This document shows positions 40,317-49,200 of a stretch of DNA of 64,000 bases, in pieces. The translations under genes and the position numbers were made by a program. The notes under the pieces are model-generated. The model did no database searches, had not been told where the DNA came from, and saw nothing but the letters and a program-made list of their open reading frames with translations. Each line of letters begins with the position of its first letter. Position 1 is the stretch's first letter. Source of the DNA: a virus; IMG/VR virus record IMGVR_UViG_3300032462_001908, positions 1-64,000 of that record. One strand, written 5' to 3'.

Positions 40317-41033
40317 ATGGGCTATTGTACATTAGTAGAAGTCGAAAGAATCTTGGCCCAGGCTCTTACAAGTGCTACTACATCTACATTAACAGGTCGA
40401 GGTGCTTTATTAAGAGTAGGAAGAGTTCTTGATAAAAATACTGTTCCTACAGATATTATTGAACAGTATATTCAATTTGCAGGTCAAGAAATTGATGCAA
40501 CTTTAAGTCATCAATATAAAACACCTTTTTGTGAAATGGCAGATTTTGAAACATCATTACAATCTGATATAGCAGAATATAATTCGTATATAATATTAGA
40601 CAAAAAATGCCCATTAACTGCTGGTGATAATATTATCATAACTGACGGGGTTAATGAAGAAAGATTTACAATTGAAGACATGGTAGCAAGTGGGGTATTT
40701 TCTACCGTAGAAGAGATATTCACTTCATTTAATGCTGGAACAAGAGTAATAAGGGTAAAATATCCTGATCCTATTCCTTTAGTTTGTGCCAGGCTAGCTT
40801 CAGCTGATATTTATGATAAATATTTTATGGCTCAGGTATCTCCTAGCAAGTCTGAATATGGTAGCAATCTAAGAAAATTAGCAAGACAGCATCTTAATAA
40901 TATACTTAGGGGTATTACTGTTCTTCATGGGTATTTAAGAATTGGTAGAAGACTTTTCGATCCTACTATTCCTGCACAGTATGATACTCATAAGGGTACT
41001 GATGCGGCTAAGGAGATAGATGATGTCGGATGA
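40317..41033 (+). CDS. Head-tail adaptor (DUF1320/Mu gp36-like)
   Basis: A 238-aa protein starting MGYCTLVEVERIL. The helix IIEQYIQFAGQEIDATLSHQ followed by YKTPF matches the adaptor core 'I..AI..A..EID.YL..RY..P', and the ARLASADIYDKYFM helix fits the second half. Such proteins join the portal or connector to the tail. An insertion of about 55 residues (LTAGDNIIITDGVNEERFTI) lies between the two halves. It follows the actin-like gene by 7 nt and overlaps the next gene. Confidence 0.65.
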   Translation: MGYCTLVEVERILAQALTSATTSTLTGRGALLRVGRVLDKNTVPTDIIEQYIQFAGQEIDATLSHQYKTPFCEMADFETSLQSDIAEYNSYIILDKKCPLTAGDNIIITDGVNEERFTIEDMVASGVFSTVEEIFTSFNAGTRVIRVKYPDPIPLVCARLASADIYDKYFMAQVSPSKSEYGSNLRKLARQHLNNILRGITVLHGYLRIGRRLFDPTIPAQYDTHKGTDAAKEIDDVG

Positions 41034-41304
41034 TATTCAGAATCTATTGAACATAATGGATAGGATAGGAAAATCAAATATGGTTTTCGATGGAGGATCT
41101 TATATAGGCCCTGGAGTTGGTAATAAGGAAAATTTAAGACAAAAACCAACTTTATCAAAAAATAATAAAGATGCTATTGCTCAGGAAAAGTTGGATATAT
41201 TAAAAGAGACAGGCGAACTTTCCGCGGATGATGAAGAATCTATAGATGATATAGTTGATAAGGCAGTTGATGATTTTATTAATAAGTTAACTAGTGGACT
41301 ATAA
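41023..41304 (+). CDS. Small acidic morphogenesis-region protein
   Basis: A 93-aa acidic protein (ADDEESIDDIVDKAVDDFIN near its end) with AAGGAG upstream; an ATG directly before the chosen one is equally possible. No family recognised. Its place between the adaptor and the tail-completion gene suggests a minor virion or assembly protein. Confidence 0.55.
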   Translation: MSDDIQNLLNIMDRIGKSNMVFDGGSYIGPGVGNKENLRQKPTLSKNNKDAIAQEKLDILKETGELSADDEESIDDIVDKAVDDFINKLTSGL

Positions 41305-41312
41305 GGGATATA

Positions 41313-42245
41313 ATGGAAGCAGTATTAGACAGCATTAGACGAATTGTCCGAAGATGGACAACAACTGCTTCTCCTCTTACGGAAGACGCAAATGTTGGTG
41401 ATACTGTTATTAAGTTAAATTCAACATTAAGATTCAGAGAGGGAGACGAAATTCTTCTTCATGACCCATTACAGTATGAAGTTGATTTAATAATATCTGA
41501 AGTTATAGATAATAATTATGTAAGACTATCATCTCCAATATTGTACAACTGGACTGTTGACCAAAACTCTGTTATAGAAAAAGCTATTAATCAAATGATT
41601 GTTAATGGCATATATATAGGAGACCCTGATGTTATTCCTATGTACCCTGCTATAACCGTAAATGCTATAAGTAGAAATTCAGAGTGGATGACACTAGAAA
41701 GTACAAAAGAAAGATATGAAATAGAAGTTACTATTTATGCCTTGGAATCAACTCATGAGGATGGGTTAAGATTTATAATGCAAATGGTAGAAGCTATACA
41801 GCATGGATTAAAGAGAAATATATATCCACTTATTGGAGACTATGAAATAACATCTTTAACAGCAGATGCTACAGCTGGAGATATTTTTCTAAAGGTTGCT
41901 GATTCATCTATATTTGAAGATACTAGTATATCTCAGCCTACATTCCCAAAACAAAGTGTTTTAAGAGCTTTTATAGAAGATCAGTATAAGACTCAAGAAT
42001 TTACAGTTAGACAGTTATTAGATGAAAATACAATTGAAGTTGGTGACGGTATTTGTGAAAATTATTTAGTTTCTGATAATTCTATCCTAATTCATCCGAA
42101 GAGATTTATATACAACTCTTGGCCTAGCAGCATTGATTACGGTAAGATAAGCAAAGGGTCTTTGCTTCAAGCTGCCGTAATTAAATGGTTTGCAGAGGAA
42201 GAGGAGTTACAGGAGTTCCGATTCCAGGATACTCATCTCAAATAA
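41313..42245 (+). CDS. Putative tail-completion/neck protein
   Basis: A 310-aa protein in the slot normally held by head-closure or tail-terminator genes. The sequence holds two related beta units: residues about 19-50 (LTEDANVGDTVIKLNSTLRF) and about 184-215 (LTADATAGDIFLKVADSSIF), both of the A-x-[AV]-G-D-x-x-[IL]-K-[LV] form seen in repeated phage adhesin or neck domains. Between them, EWMTLESTKERYEIEVTIYA then a helix resembles tail-terminator folds. The role is assigned from order and weak similarity. Confidence 0.5.
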   Translation: MEAVLDSIRRIVRRWTTTASPLTEDANVGDTVIKLNSTLRFREGDEILLHDPLQYEVDLIISEVIDNNYVRLSSPILYNWTVDQNSVIEKAINQMIVNGIYIGDPDVIPMYPAITVNAISRNSEWMTLESTKERYEIEVTIYALESTHEDGLRFIMQMVEAIQHGLKRNIYPLIGDYEITSLTADATAGDIFLKVADSSIFEDTSISQPTFPKQSVLRAFIEDQYKTQEFTVRQLLDENTIEVGDGICENYLVSDNSILIHPKRFIYNSWPSSIDYGKISKGSLLQAAVIKWFAEEEELQEFRFQDTHLK

Positions 42246-42254
42246 GGATGTTAT

Positions 42255-43463
42255 ATGAAAATCTTAACGATCAGCGCATCTCCCTACTTACTAACAAATT
42301 TAGGAAGATTGAATAGTGAAATTTTAAAATACTTATCATCTTCTGGACATGATGTATCATCAGCAGTCTGGCATCATGATTTAAATTTTTTTATGCCTAA
42401 AAAAGATGGAACAAGTACATATGATGATATATGTCAATTGTTTCCATTTGAAAACGGGATAGAGACATCTCCTATTCATATCTATGAAACTATTAAGACA
42501 GAAAACCCAGACGTAGTAATAACTATTGGAGATTATCATGAAATTTCAACTCTAAAGCTAGTTAAAGATTTACTTCCAAACACATTTAAGTGGGTTGCTA
42601 TCATAGCAGGATCAGCATCTCCCATAAATGAATCTTATCTTACATTACTAGATGGTATAGATTTGTTATTTTTAACTAATAGTAATAACAAGGCTCAGTG
42701 GTCAGAGATAGCAAAAGATGATGTCAATGTTAGAAGAATAGGTTTATCTGAAAAAAGAGCAGGACATGTAGGAGATATGAGAGATAAATTCTCAGTATTA
42801 GGGGTTGGTAAGAATTCTCATATCAGTAATTTATCTGCATTTATATCTGGGGCTGGAAAATTCTCTAAATCATGTGAAAAATTAAATATAAGTAATACAA
42901 ATATTAGATTGCATACAAATTTTCATGATCCTGGAGATTATAATATTGATGCTCTCATGAAAAGATATGGAGAAGTAGAAATAGCAGAAGAATATGTTTC
43001 TATTAATCAGGGATTATCTGATGATAAAATGAAAGAAATGTATGAAAACACAACAGTTATAGTTGATACTTCAATGCGATCAGCTACAGCTATGAGTGTT
43101 TTAGAAGCTATGTCTTATGGTTGTATTCCGTTAATTTCTCCTGTTGGGGCTTTTGCTGATATATTAGATGAGTTAAAAAATGAAGGACTAAATCAGATTA
43201 ATTTTTCATTAAAAGGTGTACAGTTTGTTTCTGAAAGAGAAGAAGAGTTATTTATAGTTAATCCTGATAGTATAACCAAAGAACTTTGTAACATATATTA
43301 TATATGGAATTCTGAAAAAGAATTATTTAAAAAAATAAGAGGAAAGATATCGGAAATTGCGAAAAGGATTTATATAGAAAACTTTGTAATAGAATTAGAT
43401 AGTAAGATTAAAGATATAATGGAAGATACCAGCATGGTATTAAAAATAGAAGAAAATTTCTAA
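42255..43463 (+). CDS. Glycosyltransferase inside the virion operon
   Basis: A 402-aa GT-B (GT4-like) glycosyltransferase. The N-domain opens with MKILTISASPYLLTNLGRLN, the standard first strand and glycine-rich loop. The C-domain carries SMRSATAMSVLEAMSYGCIPLISPVGAF near residue 275, the donor-site helix. The length is close to that of a complete GT4 enzyme, unlike the short ones in the glycan island. It sits between the neck and tail-tube genes with 9 nt to its left neighbour, so it is expressed with structural genes and may glycosylate a virion protein (inference). Confidence 0.78.
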   Translation: MKILTISASPYLLTNLGRLNSEILKYLSSSGHDVSSAVWHHDLNFFMPKKDGTSTYDDICQLFPFENGIETSPIHIYETIKTENPDVVITIGDYHEISTLKLVKDLLPNTFKWVAIIAGSASPINESYLTLLDGIDLLFLTNSNNKAQWSEIAKDDVNVRRIGLSEKRAGHVGDMRDKFSVLGVGKNSHISNLSAFISGAGKFSKSCEKLNISNTNIRLHTNFHDPGDYNIDALMKRYGEVEIAEEYVSINQGLSDDKMKEMYENTTVIVDTSMRSATAMSVLEAMSYGCIPLISPVGAFADILDELKNEGLNQINFSLKGVQFVSEREEELFIVNPDSITKELCNIYYIWNSEKELFKKIRGKISEIAKRIYIENFVIELDSKIKDIMEDTSMVLKIEENF

Positions 43464-43523
43464 TATAAATATTAGAAAAGAGGAATTAGAATATATTTTA
43501 TGGTAACAAGTATTATAATGAAA

Positions 43524-43543
43524 TAGCTATTTTATGATAGCTA
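43524..43543 (+). other. 7-bp hairpin in 119-nt gap
   Basis: TAGCTAT (43524-43530) pairs with ATAGCTA (43537-43543). The gap 43464-43582 also holds TATAAT at 43514-43519 without a good -35 box and an AAGGAGA site for the next gene. A promoter for the tube genes is likely somewhere here, but I cannot place it. Confidence 0.35.
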
Positions 43544-43582
43544 AAATAATTTAGGATTCAGCGACTCTTAAGGAGACTACAA

Positions 43583-43954
43583 ATGGCTTTTATTTCTGGA
43601 ACAGATTACTACACGATAGCAACCGATTATGCACAGGCGTATCGTGCTAGGTACGATAGTAAGGACCAATTGTTTGATGCAGTTTATACTGTTGTTCAGT
43701 TAAACTCAATTAGACCTGAAGTGGATCTCTTGACTGACTTTTGGGAAAGTTACCTTGTTAACTCAGATTTACTTCAAAGTACAACTTTACTACTTGGTGC
43801 TATTAGGGCATTACAGGAGCATGTAATTGCTGCTGGTAGTTTTGCTACAGTTGATGCTTACTTGGATGACCAAGGAATTACGGTTCCTGCGGACTTCGCC
43901 TTGTTATCCTCGGATGCTGGATTTCCAATTGCTTCCTCAAATATTGACCCATAA
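43583..43954 (+). CDS. Hypothetical virion-region protein, 123 aa
   Basis: A 123-aa protein with AAGGAGA before its ATG. It is rich in Ala, Asp and Tyr and low in Lys (MAFISGTDYYTIATDYAQAY), with helices such as TLLLGAIRALQEHVIAAG. Like the next gene it uses a broader, more GC-containing codon set than most of the window, which is common for highly expressed structural genes. No family recognised; a minor virion protein is likely by position. Confidence 0.6.
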   Translation: MAFISGTDYYTIATDYAQAYRARYDSKDQLFDAVYTVVQLNSIRPEVDLLTDFWESYLVNSDLLQSTTLLLGAIRALQEHVIAAGSFATVDAYLDDQGITVPADFALLSSDAGFPIASSNIDP

Positions 43955-44023
43955 TTGTTCTGGCCAGTATTTATATTTAGATTTAGATTTGGTTAGATTT
44001 TATTATTAGGAGTATAACAAACT

Positions 44024-44920
44024 ATGGCAGTCCCTCCAGCATATATGGGCTTTGTAGGATTCGTAAAGGTAGCTAACGCTGTCGTTAGAGCTACCTCTTG
44101 CGATATCAAACTAAGTCAAGAAGTTACGAAACCAGAAGTCGTTGACGGTGCGTTTGACCGAACTGTGTATCAGCTTGGTCCTAAAATCGTTGGTGGTTCT
44201 ATTACCTATCCGGCAGTTATGGGTGATGTTGCCAATAATCCAACAGCAGTTATGGCTAATTTGTGTATTCTTAGACACGGCTTAGAAGCCAGATTGAATA
44301 AGACAACAGTAGAAGTTAAGTACACAACTAATAATGCCTCATTTAGATATACTAACTGTATTGTAAACTCTTTTAACTTTAAGGTAGCTCAATCGGATTT
44401 GATAACAATCACATCTGAAGTTATCGCAGAAGATAGAGAAGTTGCTTCACTAACTACTCCTAACCTGGTCAATTCCCGTGTTGCTACATGGAATGATGCT
44501 GTTGTTGAGCTAGGCACAGAAGGTGGTATAGTTGGTGGTGAATATATTAGATCATTTGATTCAACAATTAATAATAACGCTGAACGTTATTATACATTAA
44601 ACGGCAAGCTTGCTCCTCAAGATATTCAAGCTAGAAAAAGAGATGTAACTGGTAGCGTTGTTCTTCTTGGTCGCCATCCTATTTTGAGTCAAGATTCAGC
44701 GGACAACCAGGATCGCTGTCGTAATACAGGATTTGTAAGATACGGTTATCGACTACAGAAGGCAGGATGTGCAGGAACTTTGCTTATTAGATTGCCAAAT
44801 ATTGTTTATCAGATTGAAGAAATTGCATTATCAACTGATATTTTTGAAACAACGGTTGCATGGCATGCTTTCCCAAATAGTAACGTTAATCAAGAAAACA
44901 TTACTGTTACAACCGCTTAA
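44024..44920 (+). CDS. Tail tube (major tail) protein
   Basis: A 298-aa beta-rich protein. It has the features of tail-tube proteins: an early strand with VVRATSCDIKLSQEV, GGSITYPAVMGD, the FRYTNCIVNSFNFKV and ITITSEVIAEDRE strands, and later GSVVLLG. It lies directly before the tail chaperone and tape measure, the standard place for the tube. TAGGAG is 12 nt from the ATG. Codon use is more GC-rich than average, in line with high expression, and a terminator follows the stop. No sheath gene is next to it. Confidence 0.75.
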   Translation: MAVPPAYMGFVGFVKVANAVVRATSCDIKLSQEVTKPEVVDGAFDRTVYQLGPKIVGGSITYPAVMGDVANNPTAVMANLCILRHGLEARLNKTTVEVKYTTNNASFRYTNCIVNSFNFKVAQSDLITITSEVIAEDREVASLTTPNLVNSRVATWNDAVVELGTEGGIVGGEYIRSFDSTINNNAERYYTLNGKLAPQDIQARKRDVTGSVVLLGRHPILSQDSADNQDRCRNTGFVRYGYRLQKAGCAGTLLIRLPNIVYQIEEIALSTDIFETTVAWHAFPNSNVNQENITVTTA

Positions 44921-44945
44921 TTGAATTAAAAACAAAATTTCATAT

Positions 44946-44996
44946 CTACAGCAAACTGTTATTTTATATACCAGTTTGCTGTAGCTTTTATTATAA
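44946..44996 (+). terminator. Probable terminator after tail tube gene
   Basis: CTACAGCAAACTG (44946-44958) pairs perfectly with CAGTTTGCTGTAG (44972-44984) around a 13-nt AT-rich loop and is followed by CTTTTATTATAATT. The T-run is imperfect, but the 13-bp stem is strong. Partial termination here would give more tube than downstream tail proteins. The rest of the 200-nt gap shows no gene and ends in AAGGAG for the chaperone. Confidence 0.75.
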
Positions 44997-45120
44997 TTAA
45001 ACGGCGTAGAACCCAATATCTTTAGATTACGGTAATTGACTGTATTTTAATATCTTAAATAGACGATACAATATTTGGTGATCTGAATATAAGTATCATA
45101 TAACAATAAGGAGTTTGATT

Positions 45121-45573
45121 ATGTCGAATGAAATTGGAAATTTATTTTTCTCCGCAGAAAAAGAATTGGTTTGTTTTCCATTATTTTTTCAAATGAAGGA
45201 AAATAAATTTGGTATAAAAAGACTAACCGTTCTTGAAGAAGAAAAAGCCAAGAAGATTATGTCCGATCCAAAACATATTGTACAAGTATTAAATACCAAA
45301 TGGAGGCTAGCTAGCTGGGAAGATCAAAATAAAATGATGAAACAGTGTCAAGTACCTAATGAAATAACAGGGCAGACAGAAATTGATTGGGGAAAATACA
45401 GAGATACGAGAATAAAAAGCTTATTAGCAGAATGGGATATTACTGTAAGTGATGGAAAAGTAGCAGTAACTCCTGAGTATATTGACAAACTCCCCGCAGA
45501 TTTAGTATTAGCTTTATATGAAAAGTATAATGAGATGACTCAGATAACGGATGATGAAATGGGAAAATCATAA
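45121..45573 (+). CDS. Tail assembly chaperone, upstream ORF (gpG-like)
   Basis: A 150-aa protein in the classical lambda gpG position, between tail tube and tape measure. The ATG at 45121 has AAGGAG 7 nt upstream (a TTG 6 nt earlier is ignored). The protein is acidic with helical stretches (LTVLEEEKAKKIM, PADLVLALYEKYNEM). Near its end the codons atg-gga-aaa form a GGGAAAA slippery heptamer (45561-45567), so a minority of ribosomes should shift -1 into the downstream ORF. It binds the tape measure during tail assembly in other phages. Confidence 0.8.
   Translation: MSNEIGNLFFSAEKELVCFPLFFQMKENKFGIKRLTVLEEEKAKKIMSDPKHIVQVLNTKWRLASWEDQNKMMKQCQVPNEITGQTEIDWGKYRDTRIKSLLAEWDITVSDGKVAVTPEYIDKLPADLVLALYEKYNEMTQITDDEMGKS
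45561..45567 (+). other. Slippery site GGGAAAA for -1 frameshift
   Basis: The heptamer is in the right phase (G GGA AAA, zero frame atg-gga-aaa), six codons... within three codons of the upstream stop (45571-45573). After a -1 slip the frame reads on from 45567 through the ATG at 45588 to the stop at 45779 without any stop codon. Lambda uses GGGAAAG at the same place. A G-T fusion of about 219 residues is predicted. Confidence 0.85.
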
Positions 45574-45587
45574 GGGCTGTATCAGAT

Positions 45588-45779
45588 ATGGTTCAAGGTA
45601 GAAGACCTGTACAGCCGGTCCCAAAACAAGCAATAGAGTTTATGTTAGCATCGGAATTCCATTGGACTATCAGCGAAGTAAGAAATATGAGCAATATAGA
45701 TGCTGAATTAATGGTTACGTTAATACAAATTAAAAATGGTTTGATAGAAAAACGTAAAGCAAAAAACGGATTATTCTAA
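45588..45779 (+). CDS. Tail assembly chaperone, frameshift part (gpT-like)
   Basis: This 63-aa frame is best read as the T part of a G-T fusion made by -1 frameshift at 45561-45567, since the frame is open back to the slippery site. It has the usual T composition: a Pro-rich start (RRPVQPVPKQ), then FMLASEFHWTISEVRNMSNI, the W-[ST]-x-x-E-V/I-R element typical of these domains, and a C-terminal basic helix. An independent start at the ATG 45588 has no ribosome-binding site of note, so expression as a separate protein is unlikely. Confidence 0.8.
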   Translation: MVQGRRPVQPVPKQAIEFMLASEFHWTISEVRNMSNIDAELMVTLIQIKNGLIEKRKAKNGLF

Positions 45780-45792
45780 AAAGGAAAAAGAT

Positions 45793-46191
45793 ATGAATGG
45801 TATTTTTATTGACCCAAATGACACAGTATCAATTGAGATTTTTGTAACAAAAGACATCTCTGGAAGTATAGTAGCTGATATTATTAAAGAATCTTTCGAT
45901 GATGATAGTATATTTTTAAAAGATAGTATAGAAAGTTATAATTTCGTATTTAAGAAGCCATCATTTAAAGATAATGTATCTATATTGGGAACATTATCTA
46001 CTAATGATGGTGTTAATCTTTCATTTAATCCTTTAGCTTTAAGATTGCTTAGATTTAAGAAATTATTAAAGTCATGGACTTTAATAGATAATGAAGGAAA
46101 AGCAGTGCCTGTTACAGAATCTAATATTGAAAACTTAAATCCTATTATAGCAGGTGTAGTAAGCGCACAATTAGAAACATTAGTTGGCTAA
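45793..46191 (+). CDS. Hypothetical tail-region protein, 132 aa
   Basis: A 132-aa protein with AAAAGGAAA upstream of its ATG, between the chaperone and the tape measure gene. Acidic N-terminal half with beta strands (VSIEIFVTKDISGSI), helical C-terminal half (ALRLLRFKKLLKSW). No family recognised. The slot suggests a minor tail protein or a second chaperone. Confidence 0.6.
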   Translation: MNGIFIDPNDTVSIEIFVTKDISGSIVADIIKESFDDDSIFLKDSIESYNFVFKKPSFKDNVSILGTLSTNDGVNLSFNPLALRLLRFKKLLKSWTLIDNEGKAVPVTESNIENLNPIIAGVVSAQLETLVG

Positions 46192-46235
46192 TTAATATAA
46201 TAGTTTAGTTTGCTTATTTTATTACGAGATGTCTA

Positions 46236-49200
46236 TTGCCTTCTAGACCAGAAAAATCAGAAATATTAAGAGAGATTAAAATCAAAGCCGTGATGGAAGG
46301 CTTTGATTTATCTCATAAGCAATTAGGTAATCTATACAAATCAGTATTAGAGATATTCAATTCTCTTCCTAAGCATAGGCAAACTATTGCTAATATGAAT
46401 GCGTTAATTAATAACGCATTTACAGATATGGCTAAGAATGCGAAGAAGGCATCTGATTCTACAAAGAGCCTTGCTGACGGATTTATTAAATTAAATGGCG
46501 CAGCACTACATGGCGTAAAAAACATTTTGGCGCTTGGCTTCGGCTTTACTACTATATCATCATCACTTAAAGGCGGAGTATCGGCAGTAGAGAATTATAA
46601 TAATTCACTTGTTGCTGTGTCAGGTTCATTTAAAAAATATGGAATGGGAGTTATTGAAACTGAAGGTCGCATTAAGGGACTAGGTAAAACCCTTAATATG
46701 ACACAAGGTGATGTATTGAAATTTTTCTCGGCATATGAGAAAGGATTTCGTTCATTTTCTGCTGGTGGCTTCGAAAAAATGATGGTTAATATTCAAAAAG
46801 CAGTAGGATTATCTACTGACGCACAAAATGAAATGTTAGGATCATTAAGCCAGTTATCTGCAAAAATTCCAGAACTTCAGGGTTCAATTGAAAGATTAGA
46901 TGCATCAGATAAAAAAAGAATAGGCACTATGACAAAACTTATGCTTTTGTCAGGTAAGATGTCTTTGCAGGAATATAAATCATCTCAAACTTATCTTAAA
47001 AGTAGTCTACTAATTAGTACAGCTGATAAGAAAAGAGAAGCAGAATTAAAGAAAAATCAAGAGGCATTTGCAAAATTAAAAATAGCATCTGAAAAATTCA
47101 TGCTTGCTATTGGTAAAGCTTTAATGCCTATCATGGTGAAATTCGCAGATTCTATTGATAAGATTGCTCCAGAAGTTGAAAAATTCTTTAATAAAATGGA
47201 AAGTTTTGTCACGAGCGCAGTTCAAAACTGGGATCAACTTAAAGATATTATTGTTGCAATTGGCGTTGCTGCCGCATCTATCAAACTAGGTGCGATGGCT
47301 ATGAAGCTTGGAACAGGTGCAGTTAGTTTAGCTGGTGGCTTGGCTGCCGGGATGGGCATGGGAGGAGGTGGAGGAGGTGGAATAGGTGCTGCTGGAGGAG
47401 GTTATGCTAGCAGAGTAGCAGGAAGGGGTGCGTATGGGGCTAACGGTCTTATGGCTTACGGAATTGGTTACGGAGTAACGCAAGCTTCGGAATCTATGAA
47501 GTCATCTGCAAGGGCTAAAAAAGATTGGGGAGCAGAAAGAGGCGCAGCAGGAGCTGGGTTAGGGGGAAGTGCATTAAAAATAGGAGGTCTGGCAGCAACA
47601 GGCTTTATGTTCGGCGGTCCTGCGGGAGCGGCTATCGGAGCAGCTATTGGCGGAATTACAGAAGCTGGTAATATATTCAATAATGCTGTAACTCTTTTTG
47701 AAGATTCAGCTACTAAAATAGCCAGGGCTGTTAAAACAGGAGAAAAGGATGAAAAAGACGTTAAAGATTTTAAGAAAGATTCCAAAGCACAATACGAGAA
47801 AACTCAAACTTCAATGATCTTTGCAAAAGCTGAAGAAAAGAAAATGGCAGAAGAGATAGAAAAGGCTAGGCAGTATGGTAAAGATTCAATAAACGATCCA
47901 GTAAAAAGAAAAGAACTTGAAAAAAGAGGTAAAGAGTCAGAAGAGGGACTGACATTGGCAAATCAAGAATTTGAAAAGTCTCAAGAGTTTAGAGTAACAA
48001 CTCTTAATCTTAGCGGCGACGATAAGAGAAATTATAGTGGATCATCCGAAGCAAGAATGTCAGCTATGGAGGAGTCCAAAGCACGTTTATCTATGGATCT
48101 GTCTAATGCTCAGGCAGGAAAAGGAGAAGACGCAAAAAGTGATGGATTTATAAATGCTCTTAAAAACGATATAGAGTTATTGAGTAAAAGCATAGGAGAT
48201 GTTGGGAAAGAGGGAGAAGATGCTTCAAAATCGTTTGTAAGTGGTGGTAAGACCTTAGCAGAATGGAATCTAGAACTCGCCAAATCAAGGGGCGCACTCG
48301 AAGAAATTACTACAGCAGAAGCGGAAGTAGTAAGAAAAGCTCAGCAGCAAAAGGCTGTAACTGAAGCCATAACTGGAAGTCTTTTAGAACAATCAGAAGT
48401 TGCAGCTATGACAGGAAGAATTGTTGAAGAGGATTTGCTAGAGGGATTTAAAAAAATAACTGCCGAAATGGATACAGAAATGAGTTTACTTAACGAGAGA
48501 CTCTCAATTCTTAAGAAAAGCGCAGAGGCAACAAGCGCTGAGGATAAAAAGTTAGAAGCTTATAAAGTTGTACAGGCTGATATCGCTAATACTGAGAAGG
48601 AAATAAGTGGTATCTTTACTAGAAAGGTCAATCTTGCTTCCCAATTAGGAGATAAATACAAGTATCAACTATCATTAGCTGAAAAGCAAACTTCATTATT
48701 CACGCAGATGGTTTCCTTGGCAGATAATTTCGCTATTGGTGTTGGTGCTTCTGCTGATATGAGAATGATGGCTGTTGAATCTATGGAGAAGGAAATAGGA
48801 CTTCTTGAGAAAGAAAAGAATATAAGAATAGCTATTGTTAATACAGCAGAGGCAAATGGATCCTCTGAAGAAGCTATAATTCCTCTAAGAGAGCGAGTTT
48901 TGGAAACTGAAGGCAAAATATTGCAGAAAAAGATTCAACAGGCAGAGCAAACTAAGGTTCTTAGAGATGGATGGATAAGTGCTTTAGGATCAATGAATAC
49001 TGGTGCTGGAAGATTTACCAAGATATTAATAACACAACAGCAAAATTTACAATCATCATTGAAGCTAGGTGGTGTCGTTAGTAGTATGTCTGGTGCCTTG
49101 GGAGGTGGTTATACAAAAGGTGCACAATTCTCAGCACAGGGACCTGGTATTATAAATCCAGAACAGGGAGGCGTTGGAGGTGGAACATTTGCTTATAATA

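Noticed and set aside
43464-43471. T4-type late promoter TATAAATA
   Set aside because: Several such octamers are expected by chance in an AT-rich sequence of this size, and I cannot show enrichment ahead of late genes.
47468-47785. Leftward 105-codon frame within the tape measure gene
   Set aside because: Shadow of the Gly/Ala-rich hydrophobic segment on the opposite strand.
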